Notes: generated from the sequence alone by a model not told the origin. 64,000 nucleotides of DNA from Clostridiales bacterium (GCA_004555205.1 SFIY01000003.1:1-64000), one strand, 5' to 3'; positions 40,270-49,051 are shown, counted from the stretch's first letter. Translations and numbers: made by a program.

Positions 40270-41478
40270 ATGAAATCTTCCCGCCCTTTCCAGCTTCTGT
40301 TTATCACGCTGCTGGCGGCTGTGCTGCTGTATTTTATCGTGCAGAGTGTTCATTACTTTTCCTCGCCCTTTTCCACCTCCGTGGCCTATCAGAGCATGAC
40401 CGAGGAAACCATCGACGCCACAGGCTATCTGGTGCGCAACGAAGAAGTGCTCTCCGACGGCGGCGGCACCCTGCGCCATGTGGCCGCCGAGGGCGCCAAA
40501 ATCGGCGTGGGACAGACCATTGCCGAAAGCTACCGCAATGCCGGTGCGCTGGACACCGTTTCGCAGATTGAGAAGCTGGAGCTGCAGCAGCAGCAGCTCC
40601 AATTCGCGCTGGACTCCTATCTGGACAATGACGCCGCGCTGAAGCTGGACAGTTCCATTACCTCCGCCGTGCTGGCTCTGCACCAATCCCTTGTAGGTGG
40701 CGACTATACCCTGGCACAGGAGGATCTGTCCGCGTTGAAGGCTTCCATCCTCAAGCGCGGCTACTCCATTACCTCGCCCGAGGAGATACGGGACGATCTG
40801 CATCAGGTAAAAGCGCAGATCGAGGAGCTGCGCGGCACACTCAGCGGTGCAGACTATATTACCGCCCAGCGTTCCGGCACCTACTCCTATGCCTGTGACG
40901 GCTACGAAACGGTACTGACGCCGACCTTTTTGGAGAGCGTGACGCCCGCATCGCTCAAGAACTTAACCCCCGCCGACAGCGGCAGCCATATCGGCAAAAT
41001 GATCTACGGTGAAACATGGTATTTTGCCGCCGCCATCAGCCAGAGCGAGGCGGAAATGCTGCACACGGGACAGGCGGTAACGCTGCGTCTGTCAAAGGGT
41101 CTGACCCAGGACACGGAGGCCACGGTGGAGCGCATCAGTGCCGCCGAAAACGGCCAGGTGGCCGTGGTGCTCTCCTGTCGGGAATACCTTGCCAATGTGA
41201 CGCAGCTGCGTCAGCTCTCCGCCGAATTGATCGTGGATTCGCACCACGGCCTGCGTGTTCCCTCCAACGCTTTGCGCGTGGAGGAGGACGGCCGCACCGG
41301 CGTTTACTGCGTCATCGGACAGGAGGCGCGCTTCAAGCCCTGCTCGGTGGTGTATCAGGGCGACGGCTACACCCTGGTCAAGGCCGATCCGCTGGCGGAG
41401 GGCGCCGCGATTCTGCGTCACGGAGACGAGGTCATCATTACAGCCAACGCACTGAGCGACGGCGCTCTGGTGCGATAA
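40270..41478 (+). CDS. HlyD-like membrane-anchored protein
   Basis: 402 aa. One N-terminal transmembrane helix (8-28), a split lipoyl/barrel-sandwich segment (ATGYLVRNEE and GAKIGVGQTIAE), a central coiled coil (TVSQIEKLELQQQQLQFAL) and a C-terminal beta-barrel with YCVIGQEARFKPCSVVYQGD. This is the periplasmic-adaptor architecture, which in Gram-positives is often found beside division genes without a cognate transporter. It starts 14 bp after hfq and precedes yggS, so it is in the same unit. Partner unknown. Confidence 0.82.
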   Translation: MKSSRPFQLLFITLLAAVLLYFIVQSVHYFSSPFSTSVAYQSMTEETIDATGYLVRNEEVLSDGGGTLRHVAAEGAKIGVGQTIAESYRNAGALDTVSQIEKLELQQQQLQFALDSYLDNDAALKLDSSITSAVLALHQSLVGGDYTLAQEDLSALKASILKRGYSITSPEEIRDDLHQVKAQIEELRGTLSGADYITAQRSGTYSYACDGYETVLTPTFLESVTPASLKNLTPADSGSHIGKMIYGETWYFAAAISQSEAEMLHTGQAVTLRLSKGLTQDTEATVERISAAENGQVAVVLSCREYLANVTQLRQLSAELIVDSHHGLRVPSNALRVEEDGRTGVYCVIGQEARFKPCSVVYQGDGYTLVKADPLAEGAAILRHGDEVIITANALSDGALVR

Positions 41479-41521
41479 TAACCGTTTGCTGCGGAAATTT
41501 TTTACGGAAGGGAAGAGTAAG

Positions 41522-42217
41522 ATGTCTATTCAGGAAAATATTGCGGAGATTCGCGCGCGCATTGACCGGGCGGCCCGCTCAACAGGCCGCACCGGCGCTG
41601 ACATTACGCTGGTAGGCGCCAGCAAGATGAACGACGCCGCCGCCTGTCAGGAGGCCATCGCCGCCGGCATTGATGTGCTGGGTGAAAACCGGGTACAGGA
41701 AATGACGGAAAAGCTGGCGCAAAACGCCTACGACGGCGCACCGCTGCACTTTATCGGCCATCTGCAGCGCAACAAGGTCAAGCAGGTGGTGGGTAAGGTG
41801 GCGCTGATCCAGTCCGTGGGCTCGGTGGAGCTGCTGCGGGAGATCGAGAAGGCGGCGGCGAAGCTGGCGCTGCGGCAGGACATCCTGCTGGAGGTCAACA
41901 TCGGCGGCGAGGAGGCAAAGAGCGGCTTTGCCCCCGAGGCGCTGTGCGAGGCGGCCGCCCTGGCCAGGGAGCTGCCCCATGTCCGCGTCCGCGGCGTGAT
42001 GGCCATTCCTCCCATTGAACGCGAGCCGGATGGAAATGTGCCCTATTTTCGGAAATTGCATGCCCTTTTTGTTGACATAAACGAAAAAATGTACGATAAT
42101 GAATTAGAATACATCTCTATGGGTATGAGCGACGATTTTGAAAGCGCGATCCGCTGCGGCAGCAACATGGTTCGCGTGGGTACGGCCATTTTCGGCGCCA
42201 GAAACTACACTAAATAA
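41522..42217 (+). CDS. yggS: YggS/YlmE family PLP-binding protein
   Basis: 231 aa single-domain alanine-racemase-like barrel. The PLP lysine is K in VGASKMNDA (most relatives have VSKTK). GENRVQEM, HFIGHLQRNK and the C-terminal SMGMSDDFESAI phosphate-binding block are diagnostic. It maintains PLP homeostasis and is not known to be an enzyme. It starts the yggS-sepF-divIVA cluster typical of Gram-positives; ribosome site GAAGGGAAGAG. Confidence 0.94.
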   Translation: MSIQENIAEIRARIDRAARSTGRTGADITLVGASKMNDAAACQEAIAAGIDVLGENRVQEMTEKLAQNAYDGAPLHFIGHLQRNKVKQVVGKVALIQSVGSVELLREIEKAAAKLALRQDILLEVNIGGEEAKSGFAPEALCEAAALARELPHVRVRGVMAIPPIEREPDGNVPYFRKLHALFVDINEKMYDNELEYISMGMSDDFESAIRCGSNMVRVGTAIFGARNYTK

Positions 42218-42235
42218 ATTTGGGAGGCCTTTGCC

Positions 42236-42673
42236 ATGAGCTTTATGGACGAACTGAAGAAAATTATTCACCCCTACGACGACGAGGACGATTACGAATA
42301 CGAGGAGGAATTTCCCCAGCCCAAGGCAAAAGAGAGCGCCGTCTTTGAAGACCGCAAGGAGGAGCGCCGCAACAAGGTGGTCAATATCCACGCTACCACC
42401 CAGCTCAAGGTGGTGCTGGTCAAGCCCGAGCGCTTCGAGAACGCCTCCGAGATTGCGGATCATCTTCGTGAAAAACGCACCGTGGTGCTCAATCTGGAGT
42501 CCACGAACAAGGACATCGCCCGCCGTCTGGTGGACTTCCTCTCCGGCGTAGCCTATGCAGGCGAGGGTAAGATCAAGAAGATCGCCGCCAACACCTACAT
42601 CATTACCCCCTACTCCGTGGATATTATGGGTGATCTGATCGACGAACTGGAAAATAACGGACTGTATCTGTAA
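42236..42673 (+). CDS. sepF: Cell division protein SepF
   Basis: 145 aa. An N-terminal amphipathic membrane-binding helix (SFMDELKKII) and an acidic linker (DDEDDYEYEEE) precede the SepF domain (about 55-145), with RREDxx-like LREKRTVVLNLES and FLSGVAYAGEGKIKKIA. SepF tethers FtsZ to the membrane and shapes the septum. GGGAGG precedes the ATG. The gap to yggS is 18 bp. Confidence 0.95.
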   Translation: MSFMDELKKIIHPYDDEDDYEYEEEFPQPKAKESAVFEDRKEERRNKVVNIHATTQLKVVLVKPERFENASEIADHLREKRTVVLNLESTNKDIARRLVDFLSGVAYAGEGKIKKIAANTYIITPYSVDIMGDLIDELENNGLYL

Positions 42674-42702
42674 AGAAATAGAGCATTTGGGAGGATATTG
42701 CC

Positions 42703-43410
42703 ATGTTCACACCCCAGGAAGTTTCCAAAAAAACATTTCCCGAAACCCGCAAGCGCGGCTATGACATGGTCAGTGTCGATGAGTTTCTCGATACGCTGAC
42801 CGAGGATTACACCGCTTTATACAAGGAAAATGCCGCCTTGAAAACCAAGCTGAAGGTGCTGGCCGAAAAGGTGGAGGAATACCGCGCTACCGAGGACGCC
42901 ATGCGCTCCACGCTGCTGACGGCGCAGAAGATGGCTGCCAAGCTGGTGCAGGAGGCGCAGACGGAAAAGGAAGCGATCCTGGTCGAGGCACGCACACAGG
43001 CCGCGAAGGAGATCGCCGTTCTGGACGCCCAGAAGCGCGAAGCCGAGCAGAAGCTGGCCATGGCACAGCAGAATCTGGCAGATTTCATTGCCCGCAGCGC
43101 CGCCCTGTGCGATCAGCAGAGCGCCTTTTTGAAGTCCCTGCCTGAGTTGGAGCTGGCCGTACAGGCCGATGAAAGTGACGACAAGGCGGCCACCGTACAG
43201 GCCATCGAGGAGGAGATCACCAAGGAATTTGACCCGGTCAGGGAAGCCGCCGCTCCGGCGGAGGAGCCTGCTGTGGAAGCGGTCGCTGCACAGCAGGAGG
43301 AAGCCACGGAAGCGCCTGCCGACGAGAGCGACAATGACGACGCCGTGACCGATTTCAAGCTGAGCCTGAACGAACTGAAGTTCGGCCGCAACTACGGCAG
43401 CGAAAACTGA
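42703..43410 (+). CDS. divIVA: DivIVA-domain protein
   Basis: 235 aa. Lipid-binding N terminus (MFTPQEVSKKTFPETRKRGYD, then MVSVDEFLDTL) followed by a long parallel coiled coil to about 150 and an acidic, alanine-rich tail that ends in FKLSLNELKFGRN. DivIVA marks curved membrane at poles and septa. In most Firmicutes ylmG and ylmH lie between sepF and divIVA; here they are absent and the gap is 29 bp. A terminator follows. Confidence 0.92.
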   Translation: MFTPQEVSKKTFPETRKRGYDMVSVDEFLDTLTEDYTALYKENAALKTKLKVLAEKVEEYRATEDAMRSTLLTAQKMAAKLVQEAQTEKEAILVEARTQAAKEIAVLDAQKREAEQKLAMAQQNLADFIARSAALCDQQSAFLKSLPELELAVQADESDDKAATVQAIEEEITKEFDPVREAAAPAEEPAVEAVAAQQEEATEAPADESDNDDAVTDFKLSLNELKFGRNYGSEN

Positions 43411-43419
43411 CGCTTATAT

Positions 43420-43448
43420 AAAAAGCGGCTCTCATGAGCCGCTTTTTT
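43420..43448 (+). terminator. Terminator of the division cluster
   Basis: AAAAGCGGCTC-TCAT-GAGCCGCTTTTTT right after divIVA. Confidence 0.92.
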
Positions 43449-43463
43449 CTTCGGAGGTAGCCT

Positions 43464-44342
43464 ATGAACAAACCCATTATTGCCCTGCTGTACGATTTCG
43501 ACAAGACCCTCTGCACGCAGGATATGCAAAACTATGCCTTTATCCCCAGTCTGGGCATGGACCCCGACGCCTTCTGGAAGGAGGCCAACACCTTCGGCTG
43601 GCAGCAGGAGATGGACGGTATTCTGGCCTATATGTATACCATGCTGCGCAAGTGCAGGGAGCTGGGGATCCCCCTGACCCGCGAGAGTCTTGTGGAAAAG
43701 GGACGCTCCATCGAGCTGTTCCCCGGTGTGAAGGAGTGGTTCGGCCGCATCAATGCCTTCGGCGAAAGTCTGGGCGTGGAGATCGAACACTATGTGCTCT
43801 CCTCGGGACTGAAGGAGATCATCGAGGGCAGCGGCATCAGCCACGAATTTAAGATGGTCTATGCCAGCGAATTTTACTACGACGAGACCGGCACGCCGGT
43901 GTGGCCCAAGCTGGACGTGAACTTTACCGCCAAAACCCAGTTCGTTTACCGCATCAACAAGGGCGTGCTGGCCGTGTCCAACGACAAGGACCTTAACGCC
44001 TCCATGCCCGATGACAGCAAGCGCATCCCCTTCACCAACATGATCTATGTGGGCGACGGACTGTCCGATGTGCCGTGCATGAAGATGATGCGCGCCTACG
44101 GTGGACAGGCCATTGCCGTGTATCAGGCCGGCAACCGTTTGGGCGTGGAGGAGCTGCTCTCCCGCGGACGGGTGGACTTCATTTTCCCCGCCGATTATCG
44201 CGAGGGCACGGCGCTGGATTCCACCGTGAAAAATATCATTCGCAAGATGGCCATTACCGATGCGCTGGTGGCGGAAAATACCGAACAGCTTAAAAGCGTG
44301 GGACAGTTTGAAGTGCCGTTCCAGGCCAGCCTGTTTGAATAG
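43464..44342 (+). CDS. HAD-superfamily phosphatase, phosphoserine-phosphatase-like
   Basis: 292 aa. Motif I YDFDKTLC (nucleophile and acid aspartates), a long helical cap, motif II LSSG, motif III Lys in FTAKTQ or nearby, and motif IV YVGDGLSDVPCM. These place it in the HAD-IB group. The substrate is unknown; a small phosphorylated metabolite is likely. The ribosome site CGGAGG lies on the end of the upstream terminator. Flanked by terminators, so monocistronic. Confidence 0.85.
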   Translation: MNKPIIALLYDFDKTLCTQDMQNYAFIPSLGMDPDAFWKEANTFGWQQEMDGILAYMYTMLRKCRELGIPLTRESLVEKGRSIELFPGVKEWFGRINAFGESLGVEIEHYVLSSGLKEIIEGSGISHEFKMVYASEFYYDETGTPVWPKLDVNFTAKTQFVYRINKGVLAVSNDKDLNASMPDDSKRIPFTNMIYVGDGLSDVPCMKMMRAYGGQAIAVYQAGNRLGVEELLSRGRVDFIFPADYREGTALDSTVKNIIRKMAITDALVAENTEQLKSVGQFEVPFQASLFE

Positions 44343-44366
44343 GGAAAGCCGCCGCACGACAGTAAA

Positions 44367-44405
44367 ATAAAATACGCTGCACTTTCAATGGTGCAGCGTA
44401 TTTTT
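44367..44405. terminator. Bidirectional terminator
   Basis: AAAATACGCTGCAC / GTGCAGCGTATTTTT between the convergent HAD and M23 genes. Confidence 0.92.
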
Positions 44406-44407
44406 CG

Positions 44408-46150
44408 TTATGGCAGATAGTTCAGCGGGTCCACCGCCGTGCCGTTGACATAGATGCGGAAGTCGCAATGGCTGCCGGTACTGATACCCGTCGAGCCCAT
44501 ATAGGCAATCACTTGCCCCTTATACACATGCTCACCGGCCGATACCGCAAGCGAGCTGTTATGGCCGTAGCTGCTCTCAAAGCCGTTGCCGTGGTCGATC
44601 TCCACATAATAGCCCATGCCGCCGTTCCAGCCCGACACGGTGACCGTACCGCCGTCGGCGGCGTAGATCGGCGTACCGTAGCCGTTGGCAATATCAATAC
44701 CCTCATGGTAAGAGGTGGCGCCGTAGGTGGGCGCGCTGCGATAGCCGAAATAGGAGGTAATCGTTCCGTAGCACGGCCAGCGGAACGAACCGGTGGGGAA
44801 CCATGTGGGACGCTCCTTGGTGCCGCGCAGCTGCTGTTCCGCCACGCTCTCGCGCAGCGTCACGCTGGCCACCACCTCGCGCTTCGTTTCCTCGCCGTTG
44901 ATATAGGTCACATTGGCCGTCACATCCGCCTTGCCGTACTTACCGGCGGAAATGACCTCCGTATCGCCCTCATACATACTGTCATCGTCCGTGTACTCGA
45001 TCTTATAGGGTACATCGCGTACATATTTCTGACGCTCTACATTCACCACGGTCAGATAGGGGACTGCCTGAGAAATGGTCAACTGGTCACCTTCATGCAG
45101 CGCGCCCGCATCGTAACCGGCGTTCAGCGCCAACAGCTCCTTCAAGCTGATGTCATACTTCTCGGCAATGCCGTAAAAGGTGTCGCCGGACTTGACCTTA
45201 TAGGTCACGGCGCCCTCCTTGGTGTCGTTGAGAATCTCGGCAATGTAGCCCAGATTCATCATATAGGAGGTGCTCACATATTCCTCGCGGATCTCCACGG
45301 ACTCCTTAAAATAGCTTTCCACCGTGTTCTCGGTCACATAGCCGATCTTCAACTGCTCCAGCAGCTCCTCCAGCGCACCGGGGAAGGTGGTGGCCACCAC
45401 TTTCTCGCCGTCCACATACAGCACATTGCCGTAGGACACCAGGCCCACCTTGTCCGACAGCTTGGTTTCCAGCGCCTCGCCATCCTCCAGCGAGCTGCGG
45501 GGCACGACCTTGGTGGCGGTTTCCATCAATTGCCGGTCCAGTGTATAGCTCTCGTCACCCAGCGTTTCCCTTGTCACCGTTTCCAGATCCTCTATCACGG
45601 CATTGACCGTGTGCATACCGGATACCGTGCCCAGATCCGTGCCGGCATAGCGCACCGTGGTGCCCAGCGTATACAGCGACAGCGTCACCGCCAGGGCGGC
45701 GATGGCCAGTGCCGCGCCCAAAAAGGCTGCGGGGTGCATCTTGATCTCCTCCATGCGGAGTCTCAGACCCTCCCGCACACGAACGCGGCGGCGGCGATGG
45801 CGCAGGGCCGCGCCGATCTCGGAGCCGACACGGGGCAGCAGGCCCCACACAAACAGCAGCAGCTGGAACAATCTGCGCTCGGCCTCGGGGAACTCGTTGG
45901 CCCGATCGCGGCGGGCCAGACGCTTAATGTCACGGCAGAGCTTGGCGATCCTCTCTCTTAAAACCTGTGCCAGGTGCTTGACACCGCTTTGAATATCCAG
46001 CGTGAACCGGTCCGGATGCTCCTTGCGGTACCAGTCCCAATCCTTTAAGTTCTGCTTTAACAGCGCCCATAGCTGCCGCAGGGTGCGGCGCTCACGGGGT
46101 TTTTTCTCTTGTATATCTCGTATATCTCGACTCATACGGTTTGTTCCCAT
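44408..46150 (-). CDS. Cell-wall M23 endopeptidase-like protein with LysM and G5 domains
   Basis: 580 aa. A basic cytosolic N terminus (about 140 residues), one membrane helix (about 143-165), an extracellular linker, LysM (VKSGDTFYGIAEKYDISLKELLALN), G5 (about 365-435) and a C-terminal M23 domain. The first metal motif is intact (YHEGIDIA), as is YGHNSSL, but the HxH motif reads SHCDF, so a zinc-ligand His is Asp. Likely a peptidoglycan remodelling enzyme or binding scaffold. Its promoter carries a WalR-like direct repeat. Confidence 0.9.
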   Translation of the reverse strand: MGTNRMSRDIRDIQEKKPRERRTLRQLWALLKQNLKDWDWYRKEHPDRFTLDIQSGVKHLAQVLRERIAKLCRDIKRLARRDRANEFPEAERRLFQLLLFVWGLLPRVGSEIGAALRHRRRRVRVREGLRLRMEEIKMHPAAFLGAALAIAALAVTLSLYTLGTTVRYAGTDLGTVSGMHTVNAVIEDLETVTRETLGDESYTLDRQLMETATKVVPRSSLEDGEALETKLSDKVGLVSYGNVLYVDGEKVVATTFPGALEELLEQLKIGYVTENTVESYFKESVEIREEYVSTSYMMNLGYIAEILNDTKEGAVTYKVKSGDTFYGIAEKYDISLKELLALNAGYDAGALHEGDQLTISQAVPYLTVVNVERQKYVRDVPYKIEYTDDDSMYEGDTEVISAGKYGKADVTANVTYINGEETKREVVASVTLRESVAEQQLRGTKERPTWFPTGSFRWPCYGTITSYFGYRSAPTYGATSYHEGIDIANGYGTPIYAADGGTVTVSGWNGGMGYYVEIDHGNGFESSYGHNSSLAVSAGEHVYKGQVIAYMGSTGISTGSHCDFRIYVNGTAVDPLNYLP

Positions 46151-46156
46151 CTAAAA

Positions 46157-46173
46157 GTTACAAAATCGTTACA
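46157..46173 (-). promoter_or_regulatory. WalR-like box (TGTAAC-N5-TGTAAC)
   Basis: On the minus strand TGTAAC, five bases, TGTAAC: exact spacing of the WalR consensus TGTWAH-N5-TGTWAH. It lies 4 bp downstream of the -10 of the M23 gene, over the start site, which would fit repression. A weaker copy, TTATAA-N5-TGTAAA, is at 46264-46280. Confidence 0.6.
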
Positions 46174-46177
46174 AATC

Positions 46178-46206
46178 ACTATACACGGTTTTTTCCCATT
46201 CGTCAA
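46178..46206 (-). promoter_or_regulatory. Promoter of the M23 gene
   Basis: Minus-strand TTGACG (46206-46201), 17-bp spacer, TATAGT (46183-46178). The rest of the 46151-46456 gap holds only this, the WalR-like boxes and the divergent promoter below. Confidence 0.82.
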
Positions 46207-46374
46207 GTCTTTTTTCGGCAATACCGGAATTACAGACACAAGACCGCACAAAATGACCGAATTTTATAACAAATTGTAAACCATACATCGCTCTGCAAAA
46301 GCGGCAAAACCGGCATAAAAACGGAAAATGACGGATTAAATACCGCGCTCGGCTTGCGTTTGTGCAAAATCCGG

Positions 46375-46403
46375 TTTACAAACTGTATAAAAAGTAGTAT
46401 AAT
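46375..46403 (+). promoter_or_regulatory. Promoter of the XRE gene at 46457
   Basis: TTTACA, 17 bp, TATAAT, 53 bp before the start codon. Confidence 0.88.
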
Positions 46404-46456
46404 TTACTCCCTGTATTTTAAGGGAACGAGAGAGAAAAAAGAAGAGAGGGAAACAT

Positions 46457-47116
46457 ATGGTAACCGATTTTTCCCGCACGCTGAGTCTGCTGCGGCAGGA
46501 GAAGGGGCTTTCCCAGCGCAAAGCGGCGGCGGCCCTGGGCATTTCCCAGGCACTGCTGAGCCACTACGAAAACGGCATCCGCGAGCCGGGTCTGGCCTTT
46601 GTGACGAAGGTCTGCAACTTTTATCATGTGTCGGCCGACTATCTGCTGGGCCGCACGGCCAGCCGTGACGGCGCGATGATCGAATACGACGATCTGTACG
46701 ATTCCAGCGACGAAAAGGGGACGCTGAAGGGCAGCATCATGGCGACGCTGCAAAAAAAGCTCATCGTCAACACCACGGGCGTGCTGTTCGACCTGCTGGG
46801 CAAATTAGGCGATCGGCAGGCCATCACCGCCGCCGGTGACTATTTAAGCGGCGCGCTGTACCAGCTTTTGCGCCGGTTTTACCGCCGCAGCGGCGGCAAC
46901 GAGGATTTCTTTGCCGTAGACGCCGACGACTTTGATGCCGGACTGACAGAGGCGGACATGGCCCTTTCCCGCACACGCTACCATGCGGCGCTGGCAAAGG
47001 CCGACGACTTCCCCGCCCTGACCTCCGACGCCCTCACCGGCTATCCCGGTCTGGGGCAGAGCGTGGCGCAGGTGATCCACAACACCGACGAGCGGTGCAA
47101 GAAGCTGGGCGAGTAA
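46457..47116 (+). CDS. XRE-family transcriptional regulator
   Basis: 219 aa. N-terminal HTH (LRQEKGLSQRKAAAALGISQALLSHYENG, with the downstream VSADYLLG end typical of the family), then about 140 helical residues without recognised domain; these contain an acidic stretch and probably mediate dimerisation or ligand sensing. Not membrane-bound. The gene diverges from the M23 gene and precedes lepA by 63 bp. Targets unknown. Confidence 0.85.
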   Translation: MVTDFSRTLSLLRQEKGLSQRKAAAALGISQALLSHYENGIREPGLAFVTKVCNFYHVSADYLLGRTASRDGAMIEYDDLYDSSDEKGTLKGSIMATLQKKLIVNTTGVLFDLLGKLGDRQAITAAGDYLSGALYQLLRRFYRRSGGNEDFFAVDADDFDAGLTEADMALSRTRYHAALAKADDFPALTSDALTGYPGLGQSVAQVIHNTDERCKKLGE

Positions 47117-47179
47117 GGCGCCCCGCTTTTTGCGCGAGCCAATGATTTACTATTCTTCATGCAGCAAGGAGAACCTATT

Positions 47180-48850
47180 ATGTTTGATCAATCGAAGATC
47201 CGCAATTTCTCCATCATCGCCCATATCGACCACGGCAAGTCCACGCTGGCAGACCGCCTGCTGGAAAAATGCGGCGCCGTCAGTGAGCGCGAGATGGAAA
47301 ATCAGCTATTGGATAACATGGACCTGGAACGGGAGCGCGGTATCACCATCAAATCCCGCGCCGTACATCTTCTCTACAAGGCACAGGACGGCGAGACCTA
47401 CGCGCTGAACCTGATCGACACCCCGGGCCATGTGGACTTTAACTACGAAGTCAGCCGCTCCCTGGCCGCCTGCGAGGGCGCACTGCTGGTGGTGGACAGC
47501 ACCCAGGGCGTGGAGGCCCAGACGCTGGCCAACACCTATCTGGCCATGGAGCACGAGCTGGAGATCCTGCCTGTGTTCAACAAGATCGACCTGCCCGCCG
47601 CCGACCCCATGAAGGCCAAGGCCGAGGTGGAGGACATTATCGGTCTGCCCGCCGTGGACGCGCCGGAAATTTCCGCCAAGCTGGGCATTAACATCGACGC
47701 CGTTCTGGAGGACATTGTGCACAACGTGCCCGCGCCGGACGGCGATCCCAAAGCACCCCTGCAGGCCTTGGTGTTCGACAGCCAGTACGACCCCTATGTG
47801 GGCGTGGTGGTGTATTTCCGCATCAAGCAGGGCACCCTCCGCAAGGGACAGACCATCCGCATGATGGCTACCGGCGCAGAGTATACCGTTTTGGAGTGCG
47901 GCTATCTCAAGCCGCTGGGCAATGAGCCCACCGAGGCGCTGCACGCCGGTGAGGTGGGCTATTTCACCGCCAGCATCAAGAATGTGAAGGACACCCAGGT
48001 GGGCGACACCATCACCGACGCCGCCGCACCTGCCTCTGAGCCGCTGCCCGGCTACCGGCCGGCCCAGAGCATGGTGTACTGCGGTATTTACACCGAGGAC
48101 GGCAGCAAATACCCGGATCTTCGTGATGCGCTGGAGAAATTGCAGCTCAACGACGCCTCCCTGACCTTCGAGCCGGAGTCCTCCGTGGCGTTGGGCTTCG
48201 GATTCCGCTGCGGCTTTCTGGGCATGCTGCACATGGAGGTCATTCAGGAGCGTTTGGAGCGCGAGTTCAATCTGGATCTTGTGACCACGCTGCCCAGCGT
48301 GATCTATCATGTGTATAAGTCCGACGGCACCATGGTCAAGGTGGATAATCCCCACAACTATCCCGATCCCGCCACCATTGAGCACGCCGAGGAGCCGTAT
48401 GTGAAGGTGTCCGTCATCACACCCCAGGATTTCGTGGGCAATATCATGCCCATGTGTCAGGACCGGCGGGGCGAGTTCAAGGATATGCAGTATCTGGACA
48501 CCCATCTGGTGGAGCTGCACTATCAGATGCCCCTGAACGAGATCATCTACGACTTCTTCGACACGCTGAAGGCCAACACCAAGAGACTGTGCGAAAAGCT
48601 GAAGGAGAACATTCCCCGCCAGCTCTTTGAGGTGCCCATTCAGGCCGCCATCGGCGGACGCATCATCGCCCGTGAAACCGTCAAGGCCATGCGCAAGGAT
48701 GTGCTGGCCAAGTGCTACGGCGGCGACATTACCCGTAAGAAGAAGCTGCTGGAGAAGCAAAAAGAGGGCAAGAAGAAGATGCGCAATCTGGGTACCGTGC
48801 AGGTGCCTACCGAGGCCTTCATGGCGGTGCTTAAATTGGACAGCGATTGA
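47180..48850 (+). CDS. lepA: Elongation factor 4 (LepA), ribosome back-translocase GTPase
   Basis: 556 aa from the ATG with AAGGAGAACC in front. G motifs: IAHIDHGKSTL, DTPGHVDF, NKIDLPAAD. EF-G-like domains II, III and V plus the LepA-specific C-terminal domain with GGDITRKKKLLEKQKEGKKKM-type lysine-rich segment. Its final codons (atggcggtgcttaa...) are repeated imperfectly 150 bp downstream. Native codon use; probably its own transcript. Confidence 0.96.
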   Translation: MFDQSKIRNFSIIAHIDHGKSTLADRLLEKCGAVSEREMENQLLDNMDLERERGITIKSRAVHLLYKAQDGETYALNLIDTPGHVDFNYEVSRSLAACEGALLVVDSTQGVEAQTLANTYLAMEHELEILPVFNKIDLPAADPMKAKAEVEDIIGLPAVDAPEISAKLGINIDAVLEDIVHNVPAPDGDPKAPLQALVFDSQYDPYVGVVVYFRIKQGTLRKGQTIRMMATGAEYTVLECGYLKPLGNEPTEALHAGEVGYFTASIKNVKDTQVGDTITDAAAPASEPLPGYRPAQSMVYCGIYTEDGSKYPDLRDALEKLQLNDASLTFEPESSVALGFGFRCGFLGMLHMEVIQERLEREFNLDLVTTLPSVIYHVYKSDGTMVKVDNPHNYPDPATIEHAEEPYVKVSVITPQDFVGNIMPMCQDRRGEFKDMQYLDTHLVELHYQMPLNEIIYDFFDTLKANTKRLCEKLKENIPRQLFEVPIQAAIGGRIIARETVKAMRKDVLAKCYGGDITRKKKLLEKQKEGKKKMRNLGTVQVPTEAFMAVLKLDSD

Positions 48851-48853
48851 TAC
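48821..48853 (+). repeat. lepA 3' end, first copy of an imperfect direct repeat
   Basis: The last codons of lepA through the stop. It matches 48973-49005 at about 27 of 33 positions, including ATGGCGGTGCTTAA and CGATTGAT. Confidence 0.75.
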
Positions 48854-48972
48854 CCAACGGATACCCCGGTGAAACCCGGCGAAGCGGTTTTGCCGGGGAG
48901 AGGAGCCGCAGCGCAAGGAACGAGCTTTGACCTTGCGGTTGAAGCGAGTGATCTGCAGCTTGCGGCGACGAT

Positions 48973-49005
48973 ATGGCGGTGCTTAAGCTGGAGGACGATT
49001 GATGC
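48973..49005 (+). repeat. Second copy of the lepA 3' end
   Basis: It reads MAVLKLEDD-stop, an echo of the lepA C terminus MAVLKLDSD-stop, without a start or ribosome site for a gene. The 119 bp between the copies contains a small CCCGGC/GCCGGG hairpin and no gene. Confidence 0.75.
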
Positions 49006-49051
49006 TATGCGGGCCGTCGTCCCCGACGGCCCCATGACCCCTATAATCACC

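Noticed and set aside
47306..48916. 536-codon minus-strand frame
   Set aside because: Antisense to lepA, whose GTPase motifs are complete.
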